DNA of 10,000 nt from Flavobacterium sp. (GTDB lineage Bacteria > Bacteroidota > Bacteroidia > Flavobacteriales > Flavobacteriaceae). This document shows, piece after piece, positions 1 to 6,330 of this stretch. The translations under genes were made by a program, and so were the position numbers. How positions within the stretch are numbered: position 1 is the stretch's first letter; each line of letters opens with the position of its first letter. The DNA lies in NCBI RefSeq assembly GCF_020217025.1, contig NZ_JAIWOF010000047.1:1-10000 (forward strand), in the 5' to 3' direction. The notes under the pieces were generated by a model. The model did not search any database. It was not told the DNA's origin and saw only the letters and a list, made by a program, of their open reading frames with translations.

Positions 1-75
1 GATTGTATTCCTTCAAAAAATGATTTCATTTTGATAAAGTATTATATTTACACCACAAAAATATAAAATATTCGG

Positions 76-1005
76 ATGTTAGCAAGCATTTTTAGTAAAA
101 CAAGACCATTTAATTATTTAGTAGTAGGTATTTTATCGCTTTTTTTCTTTTCTGTAAAGATAATTGCGTTAGCACAACCTAATGCCGATTGGATTTATTA
201 TGCTGAAGAGTTTGGTTTATACGTGCTTCTTTTTGCTTCATTATTCATTTTAAATTTCATTACGCTTAAGAACGGATTAACCAAAGGAAACAATTATGCA
301 TTATTTTTATTCTTTGTTTTTCTTTTGTTCTTTTCCTCTATTTTCCAGAATAAAAACATCATTATTTCTAACTTTTTATTGCTTTTGGCATTAAGAAGAC
401 TAATTTCCTTGAAATCTTTATTGCAAACCAAAGAGAAAATTTTTGATGCTTCGTTTTGGATTTTCTTAGCAGCATTATTTCACTTTTGGAGTATTTTTTA
501 CATCATTTTGGTTTTTATTGCGGTTATTCTTCACGTTTCAAAAGATTACCGAAATTGGATTATTCCTTTCATCGCTTTGTTCGCCGTAACCATTTTGTTC
601 TTTCTAGCGAATAGTATTTTAGACAATACACTATTGAGTACACTGTTAGATAAAACGTATATCAGTTTTGATTTTTATTATTTCGAAAATGTTTACCAAC
701 GAATTGCTTTGGCCTTATTTACCTCAATAAGTTTATTTTTCTTTGTAACGCATGTTTTTGATTTACCAAACAAAGCTCTGAACATGCAATCGTCACACAA
801 AACGATTTTGTTTTCTTTTATTCTTGGAGTTGGAATTTATGTGCTTTCTGCAAATAAAAACAACGGGTGTTTAGCGTTTTGTTTCGGACCTTTAGCTATA
901 ATTGGCGCTAATTTTATTGAGAAAATTGAAAACAATTGGGTGAAAGAAATTGTGGTGTATGCCTTATTAGGTTTGGGAATTTTCTTCTTTATAATGCAAT
1001 TATAA
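76..1005 (+). CDS. Polytopic inner-membrane protein, DUF6427-like
   Basis: The 309-residue product is dominated by hydrophobic stretches. Rough membrane segments lie at residues 12-33, 46-64, 72-90, 125-155 (possibly two), 161-180, 208-228, 242-258, 264-280 and 289-307, so it is a multi-pass membrane protein with no cleavable signal peptide and no soluble domain. I see no catalytic motif. Size, hydrophobicity and position next to upp match a flavobacterial family of unknown function that I recall as DUF6427. The family name comes from memory, not a search. The ATG at 76 is the first in the frame. The 75 bases before it hold no promoter with correct spacing that I can defend. The stop codon abuts the upp stop codon on the other strand, so the two genes converge without a spacer. 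Function unknown. Confidence 0.85.
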   Translation: MLASIFSKTRPFNYLVVGILSLFFFSVKIIALAQPNADWIYYAEEFGLYVLLFASLFILNFITLKNGLTKGNNYALFLFFVFLLFFSSIFQNKNIIISNFLLLLALRRLISLKSLLQTKEKIFDASFWIFLAALFHFWSIFYIILVFIAVILHVSKDYRNWIIPFIALFAVTILFFLANSILDNTLLSTLLDKTYISFDFYYFENVYQRIALALFTSISLFFFVTHVFDLPNKALNMQSSHKTILFSFILGVGIYVLSANKNNGCLAFCFGPLAIIGANFIEKIENNWVKEIVVYALLGLGIFFFIMQL

Positions 1006-1653
1006 TTTAATTCCATAAGCTAAATCACCAGCATCGCCTAAGCCTGGAACAATGTAATTGTGCTCGTTTAGTTTTTCATCTAAAGCCGCTACCCATAAGT
1101 GACAATTTTCAGGAACGTTTTTCTCTAAGTATTCAATTCCTTCTGGAGTTGCAATCACAACCGCAATGTGAATTTCTTTAGGTTTTTGTTCCAAATGTAA
1201 TTTGTGTAAAACTGCCACTAAAGATTGTCCAGTAGCTAACATTGGATCAATTAAAATTAAATTTTTCCCTTCGAATGATGGCGCTGCTTGATATTCCACC
1301 AAAATTTCAAATTTGTCGTCGTTGTCATAATGATGACGATAAGCCGAAACAAATCCGTTTTCTGCGTTGTCAAAAAAGCTCATGAAGCCTTGATGTAGTG
1401 CTAAACCAGCGCGTAAAATCGAACATAAAACTACAGGTTCTGCAATAGTTGTTGTGTGTTTGATTCCAAGTGGTGTTTGCACATCAATGTTTTTGTAATC
1501 AAGTGTTTTACTTAATTCGTACGCCATTATTTCTCCAATGCGCTCAATATTTTTTCTGAATCGCATGCTGTCATTTTGGATGTTCACATCACGAATTTGC
1601 GCTAAAAAATGATTAAGAATACTGTTTTGTTCGGAGATATAATGAATGTGCAT
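1000..1653 (-). CDS. upp: Uracil phosphoribosyltransferase
   Basis: It makes UMP from uracil and PRPP (pyrimidine salvage, cytoplasm). From the chosen start the protein has 217 residues, close to the family's usual 208-220. The PRPP-binding loop DPMLATGQS is at residues 136-144, where many homologues have TGGS. The C-terminal uracil-binding motif YIVPGLGDAGD is at 200-210. CSILRAGLALHQG at 77-89 is also typical. The frame stays open to an ATG at 1689. I chose the ATG at 1653 (MHIHYISEQNS) because the 12 extra residues are lysine-rich and lie outside the family fold, and because they occupy the divergent promoter region. No convincing -7 element is visible on this strand. The only candidate is the T-run ending in TTTG near 1687-1692, which lacks the TA. 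The gene is divergent from the DUF4254 gene and convergent with the upstream membrane protein gene. Confidence 0.95.
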   Translation of the reverse strand: MHIHYISEQNSILNHFLAQIRDVNIQNDSMRFRKNIERIGEIMAYELSKTLDYKNIDVQTPLGIKHTTTIAEPVVLCSILRAGLALHQGFMSFFDNAENGFVSAYRHHYDNDDKFEILVEYQAAPSFEGKNLILIDPMLATGQSLVAVLHKLHLEQKPKEIHIAVVIATPEGIEYLEKNVPENCHLWVAALDEKLNEHNYIVPGLGDAGDLAYGIKL

Positions 1654-1697
1654 CGATTTTATTTTTTGTAATTCAGGATAAAAGTACAAAAAATCGC

Positions 1698-1705
1698 TAT
1701 TTTTG
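1698..1705 (+). promoter_or_regulatory. -7 promoter element for the DUF4254/GT9 unit
   Basis: TATTTTTG fits the Bacteroidota -7 consensus TAnnTTTG and ends 22 bases before the ATG at 1728. There is no TTG at the expected -33 distance; the nearest TTTG is 29 bases upstream at 1665-1668. Only the -7 half is therefore supported. Confidence 0.45.
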
Positions 1706-1727
1706 TATCAATTTAAAAGAGATAATT

Positions 1728-2333
1728 ATGTTTGCTGAATTTGCATTTCCCATTTTTGAACAAAGTATCAAAACGTATCACATTATTGACGATGTGTATC
1801 AACCTGTTGTAAATCCTTATGAAAAAGGAACTATTGAATATTTGTTGTTTGCAAAAAATTGGGTAGATACGGTGCAATGGCATTACGAAGATATCGTTCG
1901 TGACCCAAATATTGATCCAGTTGCAGCTTTAGATTTAAAACGTAAAATTGATGCTTCAAACCAAGTTCGTACGGATATGGTAGAGTACATCGATAGTTAT
2001 TTCTTGGATAAATACAAAGATGTTCAGGTAAAACCAAACGCAAAAATCAACACAGAAAGTCCAGCTTGGGCAATTGACCGTTTATCGATTTTAGCTTTGA
2101 AAATTTACCACATGAACGAAGAAGCAACTCGTGCTGAAGCTACGGCTGAACACAGAGCAAAATGTCAAGAAAAATTGAATGTATTGTTAGACCAAAAGAA
2201 CGATATGTTTACTTCAATTAGTCAATTAATTGAAGATATTGAAGCGGGTGACAAATACATGAAAGTTTATAAACAAATGAAAATGTACAACGACGAGGAG
2301 TTAAATCCGGTGTTGTATCAGAATAAAAAATAG
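1728..2333 (+). CDS. DUF4254-family protein of unknown function
   Basis: The 201-residue soluble protein has no signal peptide or membrane segment and looks largely helical. Conserved-looking segments are WHYEDIVRDP (51-60), the stretch TESPAWAIDRLSILALKIYH (109-128) and the C-terminal DIEAGDKYMKVYKQMKMYND (170-189). I recognise these as DUF4254, a Bacteroidota-enriched family with no established activity. The next gene, a GT9 glycosyltransferase, starts 11 bases after the stop codon on the same strand. The pair is therefore probably cotranscribed, and a role in assembling envelope glycans or lipopolysaccharide core is plausible by context only. The ATG at 1728 is the only reasonable start and follows a -7 promoter element. 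Confidence 0.87.
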   Translation: MFAEFAFPIFEQSIKTYHIIDDVYQPVVNPYEKGTIEYLLFAKNWVDTVQWHYEDIVRDPNIDPVAALDLKRKIDASNQVRTDMVEYIDSYFLDKYKDVQVKPNAKINTESPAWAIDRLSILALKIYHMNEEATRAEATAEHRAKCQEKLNVLLDQKNDMFTSISQLIEDIEAGDKYMKVYKQMKMYNDEELNPVLYQNKK

Positions 2334-2344
2334 TCATCAAATTG

Positions 2345-3382
2345 ATGTCTAAACCAAAACACATATTGGTAATAAGGCTCTCAGCCATGGGTGATGTCGC
2401 AATGACAGTTCCTGTGTTGAGAGCCTTAGTTTTGCAATATCCCGAAGTAAGAATCACAGTTGTTTCCCGACCTTTTTTTCAACCTTTTTTTAATGGAATT
2501 CCGAATGTGAATTTCTTTGGTGTGGATTTGAATAAACGTCACAAAGGTTTTATCGGATTACTTCGATTATTTTCCGATTTGCGAAAATTAAATATTGATG
2601 TAGTTGCTGATTTACACAATGTACTTCGCTCTAAAGTTGTTCGAATCTTATTCGCTTTAAGCGGAAAAAAAGTCGTAGCAACCGATAAAGGAAGAGCCGA
2701 AAAGAAAGCCTTAACAAGTTTGACTAATAAAGTTTTTGCTCCAGTTAAATCAATGGTCGACAGACATGTAGATACGTTCAAACAACTTGGATTTTCAATT
2801 GATTTATCGAATCCGCAATTTCCTGACAAAGCTATTTTATCAGAAGAAATTCTTTCCATTACGGGAGCTAAAAATCAAAATTGGATTGGAATTGCGCCTT
2901 TTGCTCAATATGAAAGTAAAGTGTATCCATTAGATTTAATGCAACAAGTAATAGATGGTTTAGCAGAAAATAAAAATCATAAAATCTTTCTGTTTGGTGG
3001 AGGAGAAAAAGAAATTCAATTACTGAATCAATTGCAAAACCAACATGATAACGTAATCGTTTTAGCTGGAAAACTAAAATTCAAACAAGAATTAGAAGTC
3101 ATTTCCAATTTAGATATCATGCTTTCCATGGATTCAGGAAATGCACATATAGCTGCGATGTTGGGCGTTAAAGTCATTACGCTTTGGGGAGCCACGCATC
3201 CTTATGCAGGTTTCAAACCATTCAATCAACCCGATGATTTTTGTTTGACTTCAGATAGAACTCAATATCCATTATTACCAACTTCTATTTACGGAAATAA
3301 AAAAGTTGAAGGTTATAAGGATGTGATGCGAACGATTTTGCCATCTCAAGTTATTGAAAAAATAAATTCCAATCTTACCTAG
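2345..3382 (+). CDS. GT9 glycosyltransferase (ADP-heptose:LPS heptosyltransferase-like)
   Basis: The 345-residue protein has the two-domain GT-B layout of glycosyltransferase family 9. The N-terminal motif VIRLSAMGDVAMTVPVLRAL is at 9-28. The second domain has FGGGEKE (217-223), LAGK (240-243) and the nucleotide-sugar binding segment from MDSGNAHIAAMLGV to LWGATHP (262-286). Known members transfer heptose from ADP-heptose to lipopolysaccharide inner core at the inner face of the cytoplasmic membrane. The actual sugar donor here cannot be read from sequence. A TTG at 2342 precedes the ATG at 2345; I chose the ATG, which gives MSKPKHILVIRLS. The tail at 307-330 (around LPTSIYGNKK) resembles the usual Cys-containing C-terminal segment of bacterial GT9 proteins, but its cysteines are absent. 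It probably shares a transcript with the DUF4254 gene. Confidence 0.92.
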   Translation: MSKPKHILVIRLSAMGDVAMTVPVLRALVLQYPEVRITVVSRPFFQPFFNGIPNVNFFGVDLNKRHKGFIGLLRLFSDLRKLNIDVVADLHNVLRSKVVRILFALSGKKVVATDKGRAEKKALTSLTNKVFAPVKSMVDRHVDTFKQLGFSIDLSNPQFPDKAILSEEILSITGAKNQNWIGIAPFAQYESKVYPLDLMQQVIDGLAENKNHKIFLFGGGEKEIQLLNQLQNQHDNVIVLAGKLKFKQELEVISNLDIMLSMDSGNAHIAAMLGVKVITLWGATHPYAGFKPFNQPDDFCLTSDRTQYPLLPTSIYGNKKVEGYKDVMRTILPSQVIEKINSNLT

Positions 3383-3397
3383 ATAAAATTGGAATTT
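3364..3397. terminator. Hairpin between convergent GT9 and reductase genes
   Basis: AAATTCCAAT (3364-3373) pairs perfectly with ATTGGAATTT (3388-3397) around a 14-base loop that contains the GT9 stop codon. Read on the minus strand the stem is followed by a T-rich run (TTATTTTTT), which suits termination of the reductase gene. On the plus strand the tail is AT-rich but not a clean T-run. A second copy of TTGGAATTT at 3410-3418 could pair instead. The stem is AT-rich, so the call is moderate. Confidence 0.45.
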
Positions 3398-3424
3398 AGA
3401 ATTTATTATTTGGAATTTCAACTA

Positions 3425-4477
3425 TTATACATCATCAAAATCTATCTTAATCGTAGCTGTTGTAGGATGCGCTTGACATGCTAACGTTAATCCTTCTGCG
3501 ATTTCAGCATCGGTTAAAATTTGGTTCTTTTTCAAGACCGCTTCTCCTTCTGTAATTCTACAAATACAACTGCTGCAAATTCCCCCTTGACAAGAATAGG
3601 GAACATCTAAACCTTGTTTCAACGCCGCTTCTAATAAAGTTTGCTTTTGACTCATTTCGAAAGTCGTTTCTTCATCATCAACTAAAATGGAAATTTTAGT
3701 GTGACCATCAGCGTTTGCAACGGTTTCTCCTTCGTTTGATGAGGTAGAGAATAATTCAAATTTAATATCTGAACTCGCAATATTATTTTCTTTCAATGTA
3801 TCCGAAACCAAATTGATCATCTCTTCAGGTCCGCATAAATAGAATTTTGAAAATTCCATTTCAGCATGTTTGTTTTTCAAGATGAAATTTACGGTTGATT
3901 TATCAATTCGACCAAACAAAGCATTATCAGCAGTGGATTGACTGTACACATATTGTACAAATAAACGTCCAACATATTGTAACTGTAAATCGTGTAATTG
4001 GTTGTGGAAAATGGTATCTTTTTCTGATTTATTTCCGTAAACCAATACAAAAGTACTGTTTGGTTCTTCTTCTAAAACCGATTTTAAAATCGAGTAAACA
4101 GGCGTAATTCCGCTACCAGCTACAAAAGCTGCGTAATTTTTCAGGCGTTCTGCTTTAGGTTCGAAAGTGAATTTTCCTTCTGGAGTTCCTACTTCGATTA
4201 CGTTTCCAACTGCTAATTTTTCATTGGCAAACTTAGAGAAGAAACCGTTTTGGATGGCTTTAACGGCAATTCGTAATTCGCCACTTTTTGGAGAAGAACA
4301 AATCGAATACGCTCTTCTAATTTCTTGTCCGTCAAGCGTAATTTTTAAGTTTACATATTGTCCAGCGACGAATTGATAATACGATTTTAATTCGTCTGGA
4401 ACATTAAAAAGAATCGAAACCGCATCGGCTGTTTCTTTGATGATTTCTTTAATGCTTAATTTATAAAAAGATGACAT
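3425..4477 (-). CDS. PaaE-like NAD(P)H:ferredoxin-type oxidoreductase with C-terminal 2Fe-2S domain
   Basis: The 350-residue electron-transfer protein has three modules in order. The first is an FAD-binding barrel with RRAYSICSSP at 54-63. The second is an NAD(P)-binding domain with GSGITPVYSIL (121-131) and CGPEEM (215-220). The third is a plant-type 2Fe-2S ferredoxin domain (about 261-350) with ligands C296, C301, C304 and C334 in C-x4-C-x2-C-x29-C spacing. This order matches PaaE, the reductase of phenylacetyl-CoA epoxidase, and related ferredoxin-NADP reductase-like proteins. Electrons would flow NAD(P)H to FAD to 2Fe-2S to a partner. No PaaABCD or other oxygenase gene is nearby, so the partner is unknown and I give no symbol. 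The ATG at 4477 lies 15 bases after a good -7 element. All key residues are present. Confidence 0.92.
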   Translation of the reverse strand: MSSFYKLSIKEIIKETADAVSILFNVPDELKSYYQFVAGQYVNLKITLDGQEIRRAYSICSSPKSGELRIAVKAIQNGFFSKFANEKLAVGNVIEVGTPEGKFTFEPKAERLKNYAAFVAGSGITPVYSILKSVLEEEPNSTFVLVYGNKSEKDTIFHNQLHDLQLQYVGRLFVQYVYSQSTADNALFGRIDKSTVNFILKNKHAEMEFSKFYLCGPEEMINLVSDTLKENNIASSDIKFELFSTSSNEGETVANADGHTKISILVDDEETTFEMSQKQTLLEAALKQGLDVPYSCQGGICSSCICRITEGEAVLKKNQILTDAEIAEGLTLACQAHPTTATIKIDFDDV

Positions 4478-4492
4478 GTGATTTATTTTTTA

Positions 4493-4525
4493 CAAAAATA
4501 AAAAAAAGAACCCGAAGGTTCTCAA
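4493..4525 (-). promoter_or_regulatory. Promoter of the PaaE-like reductase gene
   Basis: Read on the minus strand, TATTTTTG (4493-4500) fits TAnnTTTG and TTG (4523-4525) sits 22 bases upstream as a -33 element. The -7 ends 15 bases before the ATG. The spacer consists entirely of the terminator hairpin and T-run of the thioesterase gene, so both signals share the same bases. Confidence 0.6.
4501..4522 (-). terminator. Intrinsic terminator of the thioesterase gene with UUCG tetraloop
   Basis: On the minus strand AGAACC and GGTTCT form a perfect 6-bp stem around TTCG, giving the exceptionally stable C(UUCG)G tetraloop. A run of T follows directly. It begins 4 bases after the thioesterase stop codon. 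On the plus strand the same bases lack a T-tail, so it should act in one direction only. Confidence 0.85.
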
Positions 4526-4526
4526 T

Positions 4527-5039
4527 TTATTCTGTAAACAACGCTTTTAATTCTGTTGCTTCGCTTGGTTTCATTTTTCCGGCTAAGACTAAGCTTAGTT
4601 GTTTTCTTCTTAATGCTGCTTCGTAACGTTGTTTTTCAAGTTCGGTTTCTGGTTCAATTGGAGGAACTGGAATTGGTCTTCCCGTTTCGTCAACTGCAAC
4701 AAAAGTATAAATTGCTTCGTTTGCTTTGTTTTTAATTCCTGATTCTCGGTCTTCAATCCAAACATCAATAAAAATCTCCATTGATGTGTTGAATGTTCTT
4801 GAAACTTTAGATTCAACAGTAACTACACTTCCTAATGGAATAGCTCTGTTAAAAGCCACGTGATTCACAGATGCTGTTACACAAATTCTACGTGAGTGTC
4901 TTCTAGCAGTAATACTCGCTGCTCTATCCATACGAGCAAGCAATTCACCACCAAATAAATTGTTCAATGGATTCGTTTCACCTGGTAAAACTAAGTCGGT
5001 TAAAGTAGTTACCGATTCTGAAGGAAATTTTGGTTGCAT
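4527..5039 (-). CDS. Hotdog-fold acyl-CoA thioesterase (BACH/YciA type)
   Basis: The 170-residue cytoplasmic enzyme is expected to hydrolyse acyl-CoA to free acid and CoA. Family-typical segments are NPLNNLFGGELLARMDRAA (23-41), whose Asp38 and Asn residues sit where ACOT/YciA enzymes carry catalytic groups, then SVNHVAFNRAIPLGSVV (57-73) and the strand ending EAIYTFVAVDETGRPIPVP. Chain-length preference cannot be read. The frame is open to an upstream ATG at 5111. I chose the ATG at 5039 (MQPKFPSES) because the extra 24 residues are an atypical Phe/Lys-rich stretch. Those bases instead contain the -7 and -33 elements of this gene and the terminator of the gene before it. The gene is monocistronic by this reading, with terminators on both sides. 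Confidence 0.92.
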   Translation of the reverse strand: MQPKFPSESVTTLTDLVLPGETNPLNNLFGGELLARMDRAASITARRHSRRICVTASVNHVAFNRAIPLGSVVTVESKVSRTFNTSMEIFIDVWIEDRESGIKNKANEAIYTFVAVDETGRPIPVPPIEPETELEKQRYEAALRRKQLSLVLAGKMKPSEATELKALFTE

Positions 5040-5050
5040 TGTTTTTTTTG

Positions 5051-5085
5051 CAAAGATAAAGAGGAATTTGAAAATAAAATGCAAA
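5051..5085 (-). promoter_or_regulatory. Promoter of the thioesterase gene
   Basis: On the minus strand, TATCTTTG (5051-5058) matches TAnnTTTG and TTTG (5082-5085) lies 23 bases upstream. The -7 ends 11 bases before the ATG at 5039, predicting a leader of only a few bases. The -33 element lies in the T-tail of the preceding terminator. Confidence 0.6.
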
Positions 5086-5108
5086 AAAAAATCCCAAAAT
5101 TGGGATTT
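5083..5108 (-). terminator. Intrinsic terminator of the HU-CCDC81/SPOR gene
   Basis: On the minus strand AAATCCCA and TGGGATTT pair over 8 bp (ATTT loop), and the downstream arm continues into eight or more T. It starts about 30 bases past the stop codon at 5138. A palindrome plus a T-run on this strand is a standard Rho-independent terminator. Confidence 0.8.
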
Positions 5109-5137
5109 CAATAATTTTTATGCAAAGTGTTAAAAAT

Positions 5138-6079
5138 TTATTCGATTAACAACCAAGCTTCAGCATTGTGCGATTTTTGAATGTTTTTTCTTTCTGTTTG
5201 AGCCTCGTTTAAGTTTTTGAAACTTCCATAAACCACAGGATATAAGTTGTGTTTGTTCATTGGAAGCATCTTAGCATTTTCAAAACCAGTTGCTTTTAGT
5301 TCATTAATCGCTTTGTTAGCGTTTTCTTCACTTCTGTAAGCGCCAGCTACTAAATGATAAGGCATTTTTTCTTCAACTGGAGCGGCTACACTTAATTCAA
5401 CGGCTTCAACCGGAGCGCTAATTACAAAAGTTGCTTCTTGAATTTGTTGTTGTACTTTCTCTTGTACGTTTTTCTGAACTGCTAAAGTTTTAGTCTCAAT
5501 TTGTTGATCGTAATACGTTTTATATCCAAATCCACCAGCGCCCAACATCGTTACAAAAACAGCTGCATATTTCAAATACGAGTAATCTTTCTTTCTTTCA
5601 GGAGTAAAAATAATTGGTGCTTTTTCTTCTAAAGCTTCTACTTCTTGTTTTAAAATCTCTCTTGTAATTTCTGGAGAAACAAAAGGAGTTAATCCAAAAG
5701 AATCTGTTAAATAATTTACTGTATTCGCTGGTTCAAAAACCCAATTCATTTCATTATTTACCGAAATCTCACCAATGTTTTTCAACACCACACGATTGCG
5801 GTTTTGTAACAAATACGTCCATTCGTTCACCACATCACCAATTTTGATTACGGCTAACTCGTATGACATTTTTTCTTGTAATGCCACATGATTTGCCAAT
5901 AAACCATCATTGTTTTTTACATTCGCATTAAACGAAACCACTTTTTTAGGTGGAAAAAATGAACTTGCGCTTCCAGTAACGTGAGCGGACACAGTTTCAG
6001 TTAAAAACGCACCAAAGCCAGGAACAGTAACGCACTGATAACGATATAATAAGTCGGATATGTGTTTTTCTATCTGCAT
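5138..6079 (-). CDS. HU-CCDC81-like / SPOR-domain inner-membrane protein
   Basis: The 313-residue protein has three parts. The N-terminal region (about 1-115) starts IEKHISDLLYRYQCVTVPGFGAF and looks like the paired HU-like domains of bacterial CCDC81-related proteins. One membrane helix (about 168-187, YLKYAAVFVTMLGAGGFGY) follows a charged KKDYSYLK anchor. A short coiled or low-complexity linker then leads to a C-terminal SPOR domain (about 239-313, YHLVAGAYRSEENANKAI to YPVVYGSFKN). SPOR domains bind denuded peptidoglycan at division sites, so the protein probably sits in the inner membrane with SPOR in the periplasm and the HU-like part in the cytoplasm. That would link the cell wall to a cytoplasmic partner, possibly DNA; the DNA link is inference. 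It is divergent from dprA. The promoter ends 5 bases before the ATG, so the mRNA may be leaderless. Confidence 0.88.
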   Translation of the reverse strand: MQIEKHISDLLYRYQCVTVPGFGAFLTETVSAHVTGSASSFFPPKKVVSFNANVKNNDGLLANHVALQEKMSYELAVIKIGDVVNEWTYLLQNRNRVVLKNIGEISVNNEMNWVFEPANTVNYLTDSFGLTPFVSPEITREILKQEVEALEEKAPIIFTPERKKDYSYLKYAAVFVTMLGAGGFGYKTYYDQQIETKTLAVQKNVQEKVQQQIQEATFVISAPVEAVELSVAAPVEEKMPYHLVAGAYRSEENANKAINELKATGFENAKMLPMNKHNLYPVVYGSFKNLNEAQTERKNIQKSHNAEAWLLIE

Positions 6080-6084
6080 AACAA

Positions 6085-6115
6085 CAAAGTTAGATAATCA
6101 ATAGTAATATCAAAA
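6085..6115 (-). promoter_or_regulatory. Promoter of the HU-CCDC81/SPOR gene, probably leaderless
   Basis: On the minus strand, TAACTTTG (6085-6092) is an exact TAnnTTTG and TTTTG (6111-6115) is the -33 element with 18 bases between them. Only 5 bases separate the -7 from the ATG at 6079, so transcription should start at or within a base or two of the start codon. Confidence 0.65.
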
Positions 6116-6200
6116 TTTTATCAACAAAAATTATTAACAATTGCGGTTTTTACTGTAAATAATTGGAAGCGAATGGCTTGGACTTTCTTGGTTTCCTTGT

Positions 6201-6243
6201 ACCTGCTGTCCGCTTTACACGGTGCCGCTCCCATCAGGGCTAG
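6201..6243 (-). ncRNA. GC-rich structured intergenic element, flavo-1-like candidate
   Basis: In an AT-rich gap, 26 of the 40 bases at 6201-6240 are G or C, and no ORF covers them. On the minus strand the element reads CTAGCCCTGATGGGAGCGGC, then a short variable centre, then GCGGACAGCAGG. Pairing options include CCC/GGG around TGAT, CCTG/CAGG at the ends, and CCG/CGG in the centre. From memory this core (AGCCCTGAT..GAAGCGG..GCGGA(C/T)AGCAGG) recurs between genes across flavobacteria, usually with a longer hairpin in the centre. It may be the Rfam flavo-1 motif. The Rfam link is recall and the strand is inferred from that resemblance. The flanks at 6120-6200 and 6244-6262 hold nothing else I recognise. 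Confidence 0.5.
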
Positions 6244-6262
6244 TTAGCTTTCTATTTTCTTT

Positions 6263-6293
6263 TTTGGATTATTGCTAAAAAGAACTATTTTTG
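6263..6293 (+). promoter_or_regulatory. Promoter of dprA
   Basis: TTTG (6263-6266), 19 bases, then TATTTTTG (6286-6293) is a full match to the Bacteroidota -33/-7 consensus with ideal spacing. The -7 ends 37 bases before the ATG, predicting a leader of roughly 30 bases. Confidence 0.7.
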
Positions 6294-6302
6294 TTGTTCA
6301 AT

Positions 6303-6330
6303 TATACGCCAAATAAATTTTATATACGCC
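6303..6330 (+). repeat. Direct repeat TATACGCC in the dprA leader
   Basis: TATACGCC occurs at 6303-6310 and again at 6323-6330, a 20-base period. The second copy directly abuts the dprA ATG. Both lie downstream of the -7 element, so both should be in the 5' leader. It may be a chance duplication or a binding site; nothing in the sequence decides. Confidence 0.55.

Noticed and set aside
29..50. TTTTG and TATATTTA before the DUF6427-like gene
   Set aside because: Only 9 bases separate them, too few for a -33/-7 pair, and the second has a mismatch to TAnnTTTG.
1654..1689. Upstream ATG extending upp by 12 residues
   Set aside because: The extension falls outside the normal family length and overlaps the divergent promoter region; the ATG at 1653 gives the usual 217-residue protein.
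1831..2043. Antisense open frame inside the DUF4254 gene
   Set aside because: It is a reading-frame shadow of a well-supported gene, with no family motif and no promoter.
2335..2347. Perfect palindrome CATCAA-A-TTGATG spanning the GT9 start codon
   Set aside because: Six base pairs with a one-base loop cannot form a stable hairpin; as an operator it would be inside a transcription unit. Probably chance.
5040..5111. Upstream ATG extending the thioesterase by 24 residues
   Set aside because: The extra segment is Phe/Lys-rich and unlike the family, and the DNA there holds a terminator and a -33/-7 promoter.
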